A stretch of DNA of 12,592 nt from Lentisphaeria bacterium (lineage in GTDB: Bacteria > Verrucomicrobiota > Lentisphaeria > Oligosphaerales > Oligosphaeraceae). The notes beneath the pieces are model-generated. The model saw nothing but the letters and a program-made list of their open reading frames with translations, did no database searches and was not told where the DNA came from. Location: the NCBI GenBank assembly GCA_016303095.1, contig JAEDMH010000065.1:1-12592 (forward strand), written 5' to 3'. Shown here piece by piece: positions 1 to 7,117 of the stretch. The position numbers and the translations under genes were made by a program. How positions within the stretch are numbered: position 1 is the first letter of the stretch; each line of letters starts with the position of its first letter.

Positions 1-6
1 CTGTTT

Positions 7-2997
7 CTATTCCAGGAGGAGTCGTAGGTCTTCTGCCGTAAGTTCTGGTGGGGTCTCCAGGGGATCTCCCATTTTGCGGGAATTTTCTCCCAGGGCGGCC
101 TGGGCCACCCGTTGTTTTTGCCGTTGCATTTCCAGGACTTTTTCCTCCACGGTGTCTCGGGCCACCAGGCGATAGGCGAAGACAGGGCGGGTTTGTCCGA
201 TGCGGTAGCAGCGGTCGATGGCCTGGGCCTCTGCGGCGGGATTCCACCAGGGATCCAGGAGGAAGACATAGTCTGCCGCCGTGAGATTCAGGCCCACGCC
301 TCCCGCCTTCAGACTGATGAGGAAGAGGGGGATGTGAGGATCCTCCTGGAACTGGCGGACCACCTCCTTTCGGTTTTGGGTGGTGCCGTCCAGATAGACA
401 TATCCCCATTGTTCCTGTTGGCAGAGGGAGGCCACCAGCTGGAGGAGGGTGGTGAATTGGGAGAAGATCAGGGCCTTGTGTCCGGCTTCCAGGAGAGGGG
501 CGAGGGTCAGAAGAAGGCAGGAGAGTTTGGCGGTTTCCTCCTGGCGAAAGGCTTCCTGGATCAAGCCGGGGTGGCAGGCGGCCTGCCGGAGGCGCAGGAG
601 GGCATCCAGCATGGTGTTCGTGCTGGCGGCTTCACCGCCTCCCTGGGAGAATTTTTGGCGATAATAGGTTCGGAGCTGGTCATATTGTTCCCGTTGCTTT
701 TGGGGGAGGTCGCACCAGAGAATCTGTTCGGTCTTGGGGGGCAGGTCGGGGGCCACCTCCTCTTTGCGGCGGCGGAGGAGGAAGGGAGCCACGGCCTGGC
801 GCACTCGTCGGGCGGTTTCGGGGTTGGCGAGGAGTCCATTGTCCCGTGCCATGGTGCGAGTGAGGGAGGCGGGGAAGAGTCCCGGGTTCAAGAAGGTGAG
901 TTGGCTGAAGAGTTCGGCCAGGTGGTTTTCCACGGGGGTTCCCGTCATGGCCAAGCGGTGTCGTGCCTTGAGGGCTCGGGCGGCCTTGGCGGTGAGGCTT
1001 TCCCCGTTCTTGATGGCCTGGGATTCATCCAGCACCAGATAGTCCAGGGGGATTTGGGCCAGTTTTGGGGCGTCCTGTCGCAGTGTGCCGTAGGTGGTGA
1101 AGACCAGGTCGTATTGGGCTAACCACTGGGGGGGGGGCTGGCGGGCGGGGCCGTGGTGGCAGGCGGTGCGCAGGGCGGGGGCGAAGCGCCGTGCCTCTTC
1201 CTGCCAATTGAAGAGGAGGGAGCTGGGCATGACCACCAGGGAGGGGGAGAGAGGATTTTCCTGGTGGCGCCGGGCCAGGAGGGCCAGCACCTGGACCGTT
1301 TTTCCCAAGCCCATGTCATCTGCCAGAATGGAGGAGAGTCCCCGTTTTTCCTGGCGGGTGAGCCAGGACAGGGCGGCGCTTTGGTAGGGGCGCAGCCGAG
1401 CTTGGAACCAGGGAGGGAGGGCAGGGGGCTCGGGGGATTCGGGGGGGGGAGAGGTGTGGCGGAGATTTTCCAGGATTTCGCCGTAGCGTCCGTCCCAGTC
1501 CTGGAGCTGTTCCTGGAGAAGGGCATTGAGGAGGGCGGCCTGTTCCTGGCGGAAGCGCACCTTTTGGTCATGGGATTCCCCGATTTCCACCAGGGAGGTG
1601 AACTTTTCCAGCCATTCCCGGGGCAGGATGCCATAGGTGCCGTCGTCCAGGCGTACGGAGGAGATTCCCTTCCGGGCGGCTTGAAGAAGCTGTGGGGTTT
1701 CCAGGCGGGTGCCGTCGGGAAACTCCACGTTGGCCTTCAGCTCCAGCCAGTCCAGCCCGTATCCGGCCACGCCGAAGGACTTTTCCACCGGCCTGCGATA
1801 GGTCTTTCCCTGGGCGGTCACCTCCCATCCTTCCAAGACCAGGACTTGCACCGCCTTTTCCAATTGGATGGGAAGGAGTTTCCAGCCGGGATCCTCGTCT
1901 CCTCCGGTGCGGGTCACCTTGCGGAAGCCCAGTTTCTTCAGCCGTTCCTTCAGCCGTTCCTCCTCCTGGGGCTGCCGGAGGAGAATTTGGTGGTGTCCCG
2001 CCAGCCGGGATTCCGGGGAGTCTTCGGGGCAGAGGGTGTCGCCGTAGAGGAAGGAGAGTTCTCCCTGGAGCTGTTCCTTGCCCAGGTGTTTGAAGCGGGC
2101 GGGGGTGAGATAGAGTTTGCCCAGGGGAGGGCAGGAGTCCACGGGGATCTGCTCCGCCTCGGGAATTTGGGAGAGGTCCGCTCCGCCGTCCAGGGCCAGC
2201 AATTCTCCCCAGTGGGCGGCCTCCCTGCGGTCCATCCAGGGCATGGGGGCCCCGATGCGGGGCAGGAGTTGGGGGGCGGCCAGGCGGATGTCCAGGAGAT
2301 GGAGGCCCTGGGGGGTGATGGCCCAGCCTGCCGAGGAGAAGGCCAGCCACTTCTCCAGGGGAACATTCCCTGCCGGGGCACCAATTTCCAGGAGGAGACG
2401 GCGCAATCCCTGGAGGGAGTGTTCCCAGCGGGCGAACCAGGGGGCGGGGCCTGCCTGGGCAAGCCGGTGGAGCTGCCAGGGTTTCCCGGGAATTCGGCTA
2501 GCCCATCGCAGAGAGTCCGGGAGGGCGAAGAGGAGGGAGCAGAGGGCGCGCTGGGCCTCCTGGGGCACCAAATAGCGATTGCCCCGGCATCCCGGGCGTT
2601 TCTCCCGATAGGGATGGAGCCAGGAAAGGAGCGCCTGATCCTCCTGGCGGGGCACCAGGAGTTCTGGCTGTTCCACCACGGGCTGGAGGGGAGCGGGGGC
2701 AGTCCCCTGGGCTCTCCACCACACATCCAGGATCAAAGACTCCGAGAGCCGGGCGGGAAGAGACGGCAATTCCAGGACATAGAGGAATTCCACGGCCAGG
2801 CCGGGGGAGACTCCTGGAAGAAAAGATTCTTCCTTCCGTTTCCGGGAGGAGGGAAGGACGCCCCGGGCCGCCTGGGCCTTCCTCCGCAAATAGCCCCGCT
2901 CATATTCCACCAGCTGCCCTTGGGAATCCAGCGCCCGATCTCGCCCGGGATTCCGTTTCCGGGGAGTCTTCAGAGGGGATACCGTCAGCTCATCCAT
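7..2997 (-). CDS. SNF2-family DEAD/DEAH-box ATPase (bacterial Rad54/HepA-like helicase)
   Basis: This 996-residue protein is a Swi2/Snf2 ATPase, a family that translocates on double-stranded DNA and remodels protein-DNA complexes. The C-terminal half has the full motor: motif I DDMGLGKT at 560-567, motif II DESQ at 657-660, motif III TGTPVEN at 685-691, and a second RecA lobe ending in QAIDRCYRIGQTR at 925-937. Residues about 400-480 match the bacterial SNF2-associated domain that precedes the motor in this subfamily. The first 330 or so residues are rich in Pro, Arg and Leu and I do not recognise them; I see no cysteine/histidine SWIM zinc finger, which many bacterial relatives carry there. 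The ATG at 2995-2997 has no visible SD. It lies 27 nt after the UPF0371 stop, so the two are probably cotranscribed. The stop is TAG. The specific cellular role (transcription recycling, repair or defence) cannot be decided from the sequence. Confidence 0.95.
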   Translation of the reverse strand: MDELTVSPLKTPRKRNPGRDRALDSQGQLVEYERGYLRRKAQAARGVLPSSRKRKEESFLPGVSPGLAVEFLYVLELPSLPARLSESLILDVWWRAQGTAPAPLQPVVEQPELLVPRQEDQALLSWLHPYREKRPGCRGNRYLVPQEAQRALCSLLFALPDSLRWASRIPGKPWQLHRLAQAGPAPWFARWEHSLQGLRRLLLEIGAPAGNVPLEKWLAFSSAGWAITPQGLHLLDIRLAAPQLLPRIGAPMPWMDRREAAHWGELLALDGGADLSQIPEAEQIPVDSCPPLGKLYLTPARFKHLGKEQLQGELSFLYGDTLCPEDSPESRLAGHHQILLRQPQEEERLKERLKKLGFRKVTRTGGDEDPGWKLLPIQLEKAVQVLVLEGWEVTAQGKTYRRPVEKSFGVAGYGLDWLELKANVEFPDGTRLETPQLLQAARKGISSVRLDDGTYGILPREWLEKFTSLVEIGESHDQKVRFRQEQAALLNALLQEQLQDWDGRYGEILENLRHTSPPPESPEPPALPPWFQARLRPYQSAALSWLTRQEKRGLSSILADDMGLGKTVQVLALLARRHQENPLSPSLVVMPSSLLFNWQEEARRFAPALRTACHHGPARQPPPQWLAQYDLVFTTYGTLRQDAPKLAQIPLDYLVLDESQAIKNGESLTAKAARALKARHRLAMTGTPVENHLAELFSQLTFLNPGLFPASLTRTMARDNGLLANPETARRVRQAVAPFLLRRRKEEVAPDLPPKTEQILWCDLPQKQREQYDQLRTYYRQKFSQGGGEAASTNTMLDALLRLRQAACHPGLIQEAFRQEETAKLSCLLLTLAPLLEAGHKALIFSQFTTLLQLVASLCQQEQWGYVYLDGTTQNRKEVVRQFQEDPHIPLFLISLKAGGVGLNLTAADYVFLLDPWWNPAAEAQAIDRCYRIGQTRPVFAYRLVARDTVEEKVLEMQRQKQRVAQAALGENSRKMGDPLETPPELTAEDLRLLLE

Positions 2998-3024
2998 GGG
3001 GGCAAGGTGGCGGGGCGTGGAGCC

Positions 3025-4539
3025 TCAGGGAAAGAGCTTCTTGGTGGGGGGCAGGGGATCGTAGGTGTAGGAGCAGCCCAGATGTCGCAATCCCTGCTCG
3101 TCCCCGTGGCCTGGGGTATGGGAGAGATGGACATCGCAGCCTTTCAGCTGGGCCAGGCAGTCAAGGGCCTTCTGTCCCTGGGGGGAGGTGGCGCAGGAGA
3201 CAGTGAGGACGATGAGAGCTTCGGAGAGATTGAGGCCGCTGCGTTTGGCGCTGGTGCCCAGTCCGTGCTTGAAGCGGGCCACCTTCTCCAGGATGTCCGG
3301 CTGCAGGAGATGCTGGTTACGGGGAATGCCGGCCAGATGTCGCACCGCATTCAGGATCATGGCCACGGCGGAGTGCATGAGGCTGGAGTTCATGCCCGTG
3401 GCGATGAAGCCGTCGGGCAGCTGGATGGCGGCGCCGCAGTAGATGCCCCCGTCTCCCTCGCCCTCCGTTTCGCAACGCTGGGCCGTCTCCCGGGCCTTTT
3501 CCACTACCACCCGGTCCGTGGGCTTCAAGCCTGCCCGTCGCACCAGTTCCTCCGCCCGCTGGACCGTCGTCTCGGAGGCTCGCCCCAATTCCTGGGCGGA
3601 GACATATTGGAAGTAGCGCCGGATGATCTCCATTTGGGCCGCCTTGCGCACCGCCTCGTCATCCACGATGCCGGCGGCGATGCAATTCACGCCCATGTCC
3701 GTGGGGGAGAGATAGCCGCTGCCCTGGCCTCCGGAGATGCGCTCCAGGAGGGCCTTCAGGAGGGGGAAGGTCTGCAGATCCCGGTTGTAGTTCACGCTGG
3801 CCACGCCGTAGGCCTCGAAATGGAAGTGGTCCATGGCGTTGTTGTCCTGGAGGTCGGCGGTGGCGGATTCGTAGGCGATGTTCACCGGGTGGCTCAAGGG
3901 GAGATTCCAGACGGGGAAGCTTTCGAATTTGGCGTAGCGGGCGGGGCGTCCTTGCTGGAATTCGTGGTAGATTTGGCTGAGGCAGGTGCCCATCTTTCCG
4001 GAATTGGGGCCTGGGCCGGTGACCACCACCAGGGGACGGCTCACGGGAACATAGCGGAGGGAACCCAGGCCTTCGGCGCTGGCGATGCGCTCCACCTGGT
4101 TGGGATATCCGTCCAAGTTGCCGTGGAGAAAGACCTGGATGCCATGGCGCTCCAGGCGACGCTTGAAGGTCTGCACCGCCGGCTGCCCGGAATACCGGGT
4201 GACCACCACCGCCGTCACCTCCACCCCCACTCCGTGGAGATCGTCGATGAGCTTCATGGCCGCATTGTCGTACGTGATGCCAAAATCCGCCCGAATCCGC
4301 TTCCGCTCAATGTCCTCCGCATAGATGCAGACGATGATGTCCGCCTCCGAGGAAAGGCTCTGAAGGAGGCGCACCTTCACATCCGGATCGTATCCCGGAA
4401 GAATCCGGGCCGCATGAAAGTCCCCCATGAGCTTGCCCCCAAACTCCAGATAGAGACGCCCTTCCCCCTGGGCGGCACGCTGGAGAATGGAGGCTTTCTG
4501 GGCGTCAAGATATTTTTGGTTGTCAAAGGCGGCGGACAT
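3025..4539 (-). CDS. UPF0371 / DUF1846 family protein
   Basis: This 504-residue protein matches the UPF0371 (DUF1846) family in length and across most of its sequence. Recognisable parts are the N-terminal stretch with LYLEFGGKLMGDFHAARILPG and the glycine-rich P-loop-like GPGPNSGKMG at about 175-184, preceded by a hydrophobic beta strand (LVVVT). A C-terminal segment with SHTPGHGDEQGLRHLG is also present. The P-loop-like motif suggests nucleotide or phosphate binding, but no reaction is established for the family as far as I know. It has no signal peptide or membrane segment, so it is cytosolic. The ATG at 4537-4539 is preceded by a pyrimidine-rich stretch without an SD. The helicase gene follows after 27 nt, and a hairpin separates it from rpsU upstream. 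The family call is firm and the function is unknown. Confidence 0.93.
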   Translation of the reverse strand: MSAAFDNQKYLDAQKASILQRAAQGEGRLYLEFGGKLMGDFHAARILPGYDPDVKVRLLQSLSSEADIIVCIYAEDIERKRIRADFGITYDNAAMKLIDDLHGVGVEVTAVVVTRYSGQPAVQTFKRRLERHGIQVFLHGNLDGYPNQVERIASAEGLGSLRYVPVSRPLVVVTGPGPNSGKMGTCLSQIYHEFQQGRPARYAKFESFPVWNLPLSHPVNIAYESATADLQDNNAMDHFHFEAYGVASVNYNRDLQTFPLLKALLERISGGQGSGYLSPTDMGVNCIAAGIVDDEAVRKAAQMEIIRRYFQYVSAQELGRASETTVQRAEELVRRAGLKPTDRVVVEKARETAQRCETEGEGDGGIYCGAAIQLPDGFIATGMNSSLMHSAVAMILNAVRHLAGIPRNQHLLQPDILEKVARFKHGLGTSAKRSGLNLSEALIVLTVSCATSPQGQKALDCLAQLKGCDVHLSHTPGHGDEQGLRHLGCSYTYDPLPPTKKLFP

Positions 4540-4593
4540 GGGAGGAAGGACAAGAGGCGAGGAAGGACGGGGGGAGGGCTCCCCTGAAACGAA

Positions 4594-4640
4594 GAAAGCG
4601 AACAGAGAACTGAGGGAAATTCAGGACTCTGCTCGCTTTC
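4594..4640 (-). terminator. Hairpin after rpsU, probable terminator
   Basis: An interrupted inverted repeat lies between the rpsU stop and the UPF0371 start. The outer arms GAAAGCGA (4594-4601) and TCGCTTTC (4633-4640) are fully complementary. The inner arms CAGAG (4603-4607) and CTCTG (4627-4631) continue the stem, with a G-U pair between them in the minus-strand RNA. A further CTGA/TCAG pairing (4610-4613 with 4621-4624) closes it. The minus-strand RNA then reads TTCGTTTC, a weak U-rich tract. This fits an intrinsic terminator of rpsU or a processing hairpin; the poor U-tract limits confidence. Confidence 0.6.
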
Positions 4641-4663
4641 GATTCGAGGCGGAACGAGGTACG

Positions 4664-4825
4664 TTACCGGATGAGGCCGGCCGCGCGACGACGGGCCTCG
4701 CAGGGCTTCACGTAAGCCTGGCGGGACTTGTACTCGTCCATCACATTCTCCTTGTCCATCTTCTTGCGGAGATGGCGGATGGCGCGCTCGATGGGTTCAC
4801 CTTTGCGGAGCTTGACTTCTGGCAT
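4664..4825 (-). CDS. rpsU: Small ribosomal subunit protein bS21
   Basis: This short gene encodes 53 residues beginning MPEVKLRKGEPIERAIRHLR, the classic bS21 signature: beta start, RKGEPIERA helix, then a basic helical tail. It ends in the basic stretch EARRRAAGLIR. bS21 binds the 30S platform next to the 3' end of 16S rRNA, including the anti-SD, and takes part in translation initiation. The ATG is at 4823-4825 and the stop TAA at 4664-4666. The start is fixed by a very strong SD (4831-4841). It has its own hairpins on both sides, so it is probably expressed as a single-gene unit or with TM2 readthrough. The length is normal for bacteria with short bS21 forms. Identification is firm. Confidence 0.95.
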   Translation of the reverse strand: MPEVKLRKGEPIERAIRHLRKKMDKENVMDEYKSRQAYVKPCEARRRAAGLIR

Positions 4826-4830
4826 GCTGT

Positions 4831-4841
4831 ATCACCCCCTT
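4831..4841 (-). promoter_or_regulatory. Extended Shine-Dalgarno of rpsU
   Basis: The minus strand reads AAGGGGGTGAT, followed by 5 nt and then the rpsU ATG. This is complementary over 11 nt to the usual 3' end of 16S rRNA (TAAGGAGGTGATC as the perfect complement), with a single G-U wobble. The run CCCC at 4842-4845 just upstream could fold back on the G-run. No other gene in the window has an SD of this length. Confidence 0.8.
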
Positions 4842-4888
4842 GGGGCCATTGGGAAAGGGATCGTCGAAACCCCTACGGGGAAAGCCTC

Positions 4889-4911
4889 AAAAACCAGGGA
4901 AAAATCCCCAG
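4889..4911 (-). terminator. Possible intrinsic terminator after the TM2 gene (or rpsU leader attenuator)
   Basis: In the minus-strand RNA, CTGGGGATTTTTCCCTGG (4894-4911) can form a hairpin with a GGGA/TCCC core and flanking wobble pairs. It is followed directly by five U residues (4889-4893). It lies 75 nt after the TM2 stop and upstream of rpsU. If rpsU transcription starts before it, the same hairpin could act as an attenuator. A second small hairpin, CCCC-GTA-GGGG, lies at 4870-4880. Confidence 0.45.
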
Positions 4912-4986
4912 TGCTCCCCCGTGGGCGGGAAATGGCCTTAACATAGCCTCCCAGGGAGATTTTGCCACTCCCGGCATCCAGGAAGA

Positions 4987-5403
4987 TCACCGGATCACAT
5001 TGCCCTGGCCATCGGTGAATTTCTTGGTGCAGATAGAGATGAGATCGACAAGAGCCCAAATGGATCCTGCGACGCCGCAGGTGATGATCTGGAGCACAAG
5101 AATGAGGATGCCTTTCTTTGGGCTCCCGACATAAAATTGGTGTCCTCCAATTCCTCCCGTGAATAGACAAAGAAGCAAAGTGGTGGTCCAATCCTTGGAA
5201 GAGGTGCCTCCGGCAGCCTGACCTTGAGCTACGCCCCCTTGGGGAGGCAGGGCACATCCGCAGTTCAGCCAGATAGCCTGGTTCTCAAAGACAGGTTTTC
5301 CGCAGGTGGCGCAGAATTTCTTTTCCACGCCACAGGGGACTCCACAGTGGACACAGAGGGTGGCTTTGTCATTGATTGGTTGGCCGCAACTCGTGCAGAA
5401 CAT
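4987..5403 (-). CDS. Zinc-ribbon and TM2-domain membrane protein
   Basis: This 138-residue protein has three parts. The first 50 residues are a cysteine cluster: CxxC pairs at 3/6, 17/20 and 31/34 plus C24, C48 and C50, read as one zinc ribbon and a second less regular one. Residues 51-70 are a Gly/Gln/Ala linker. Residues about 71-126 are a TM2 domain: two hydrophobic helices around GGIGGHQFYVG, with the usual HRFYLG-type turn carrying Gln in place of Arg. The tail KKFTDGQGNVI is typical of bacterial TM2 proteins. It should sit in the inner membrane with the zinc part in the cytosol; the family's role is not established. The ATG at 5401-5403 has only a weak SD (GGAAT, 7 nt upstream). It is divergent from the GH20 gene. 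Confidence 0.9.
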   Translation of the reverse strand: MFCTSCGQPINDKATLCVHCGVPCGVEKKFCATCGKPVFENQAIWLNCGCALPPQGGVAQGQAAGGTSSKDWTTTLLLCLFTGGIGGHQFYVGSPKKGILILVLQIITCGVAGSIWALVDLISICTKKFTDGQGNVIR

Positions 5404-5671
5404 GGTGGGGATTCCTTTGCTGCCAATGCTGGGAAGAGGGAAGGCGGTTCTCGAGCTCCCAAGGGGAGAGTCTAGACGTTTACGATGTCATAAGTTTTTC
5501 CCAAAAAATTAGTTATGGAAGTTGCAGAATCGTTTCCCTTGCGGTGAGGAGTGTTTTTCTTGAGGGGGGGAAGTTGTAGGCGGATTGGGGTTTCCCCTTT
5601 ATATTCCACCGTTCCTCGTCCATCCCCTGTTTCCTCTTGGCCCCCTATGCAGTGATGCAAGGAAGCGAATC
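5404..5671. promoter_or_regulatory. Divergent intergenic region between TM2 and GH20 genes
   Basis: This 268-nt non-coding stretch separates genes transcribed in opposite directions, so both promoters should be here. An AT-rich patch at about 5484-5520 stands out from the GC-rich surroundings and is the likeliest TM2 promoter site. For GH20, TATATT at 5600-5605 could be a -10 box, but I see no well-spaced -35. A small GGGG-TTT-CCCC hairpin lies at 5587-5597. None of these is certain. Confidence 0.35.
5659..5665 (+). promoter_or_regulatory. Ribosome binding site deciding the GH20 start
   Basis: AAGGAAG lies 6 nt before the ATG at 5672. This favours that ATG over an upstream in-frame TTG at 5585, which would add 29 proline-rich residues and has no SD. 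Confidence 0.6.
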
Positions 5672-7093
5672 ATGCCCAGACCCACCTATTACGAGTCTTT
5701 GTCCCCGGCGTTTACGGGGGCCATTCCCCGTTCCCTAGCGTGCCATCGTGAGGAGGGGGAGTTTGTCTTTGGCAAAACCCTTTCCCTGAGTCCCTTGGCG
5801 GCGGAGCGTCTAGGGGAGACCTTAAGGCGTTTTGGGACGGAGGCGGTGGTGTGTGAGGAGGGTGCCCAGGTGGTGCTTTCCCAGGAGGGGTCGTTGCCGG
5901 CGGAGGGATTTCGCCTGGAGGTGACCCCCCAGCGCATCTCCCTGGCCTATGGCGATGCTTCGGGACGCATCTATGGACTGGGTGCCTTGGAGCAGCTGCT
6001 CTTTTTGGCGTACCGCTTTGGGGCCGACCAGGCCATGCTGGAATGCGGCATCCTGGAGGATCAGCCCCGCCTTCCCTGGCGTGGCGTCATGCTGGATTCC
6101 GCCCGGCACTTTCAAAGCCCGGCTGTCATAGTGCGGTTGCTGCGGGCCATGGGGCGGTTGCGCCTGAATCGTTTCCATTGGCATCTTACGGATGGCGAGG
6201 GCTGGCGCCTTCCCTGTCCCGGAGCGCCGGAGCTTTCCTCCCTGGGAACGCTTCAGCAGGGGGGGTATCGCCGGGAGGAGATCCAGGAAATCTGCGCCGT
6301 GGCCCGGGAGAATGGGATCATGATTGTGCCGGAGATTGATTTTCCCGGACACAACCGGGGGTTGCTGGAGCTCCATAGAGAATTGCGCTGCGATCCCCAG
6401 GGGGGCAGCAACGAGATTTGTCTGGGCAATCCCGATTCCCTGGCCTTTGCCAAGGCCCGTTTCCAGGAGGCCATGGAACTCTTTCCAGACAGCCAGTACT
6501 TCCACATTGGGGGAGACGAGGCCTGGGATGGAAACTGGCGGGCCTGCCCCAAATGCCAGGCAAAATGCCGGGAACTGGGACTGCCCAGCGCCCGGAAATT
6601 GGAAGAATGGTTCATGCGGGAGCTCTCCCAGTTCCTGGTGGATCACGGAAAAACTCCCATCTCCTGGCGCACCGAGGCGATTCTCACTCCCCAGAATGTG
6701 CTGCAATGCTGGGGAAATGCCAATGACATGAACGCCTGCGCCTGGCACGACCAAGGGGAGAATCTGGTGATCTCCTCCATCGACAATGCCTACTACCTGG
6801 ATTATCCCCAGGCGTCGGAGGAACCCCGCTTCTGCTGGATGGTGAATCTCTCGGAGGAGGGCGTCTATTCCGCCAATCCCGCCGCCCACATGGGAGAGAA
6901 GCTGGGGGAGCGGCTTCTGGGATTGGAGTGTCCCCTGTGGACGGAACTGGTGCCGGAATGGCGCATCGGGGCAAAGCTTTTTCCCCGTCTGGTGGCCGCC
7001 GCGGAATCCGCCTGGAGCCCGTCAGGCGGTTCCTTTGGGGACTATCTCTCCCGGCGTCGGGCCTTGGAGTTGGCGGGCTATCTCTGGTGGTAG
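5672..7093 (+). CDS. GH20 beta-N-acetylhexosaminidase
   Basis: This 473-residue protein is a glycoside hydrolase family 20 enzyme, which removes terminal beta-linked GlcNAc or GalNAc by substrate-assisted catalysis. Residues 1-130 form the non-catalytic GH20b domain, ending in YGLGALEQLL. The barrel starts at RGVMLDSARHF, with the substrate-binding R145, followed by HWHLTDGEGWRL (169-180). The hallmark HIGGDEAW has the catalytic pair D282-E283. PLWTEL (421-426) carries the conserved tryptophan and glutamate. A CxxCxxxC cluster (292-299) follows the active-site strand. No signal peptide is seen from the ATG at 5672, so the enzyme should be cytosolic and act on imported oligosaccharides. The MetF-like gene starts 24 nt after its TAG, so they are probably cotranscribed. 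Identification is firm; exact linkage specificity is not readable. Confidence 0.92.
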   Translation: MPRPTYYESLSPAFTGAIPRSLACHREEGEFVFGKTLSLSPLAAERLGETLRRFGTEAVVCEEGAQVVLSQEGSLPAEGFRLEVTPQRISLAYGDASGRIYGLGALEQLLFLAYRFGADQAMLECGILEDQPRLPWRGVMLDSARHFQSPAVIVRLLRAMGRLRLNRFHWHLTDGEGWRLPCPGAPELSSLGTLQQGGYRREEIQEICAVARENGIMIVPEIDFPGHNRGLLELHRELRCDPQGGSNEICLGNPDSLAFAKARFQEAMELFPDSQYFHIGGDEAWDGNWRACPKCQAKCRELGLPSARKLEEWFMRELSQFLVDHGKTPISWRTEAILTPQNVLQCWGNANDMNACAWHDQGENLVISSIDNAYYLDYPQASEEPRFCWMVNLSEEGVYSANPAAHMGEKLGERLLGLECPLWTELVPEWRIGAKLFPRLVAAAESAWSPSGGSFGDYLSRRRALELAGYLWW

Positions 7094-7117
7094 GGAGAAA
7101 GAGGAGCGGGAAGGAGG

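Noticed and set aside
1153..4587. A 1144-codon open frame on the plus strand antisense to the SNF2 and UPF0371 genes
   Set aside because: Its translation is low-complexity Gly/Glu/Leu-rich sequence with no family motif, while the minus strand encodes two well-matched families. It is the mirror of GC-rich codon use.
5489..5517. CATAA/TTATG inverted pair in the TM2-GH20 divergent region
   Set aside because: Arms of only 5 bp in an AT-rich patch are expected by chance.
5585..5671. N-terminal extension of GH20 from a TTG, giving a hydrophobic stretch resembling a signal peptide
   Set aside because: No SD precedes the TTG, the stretch is proline-rich without a basic start, and the ATG at 5672 has a good SD and begins where the GH20b domain begins.
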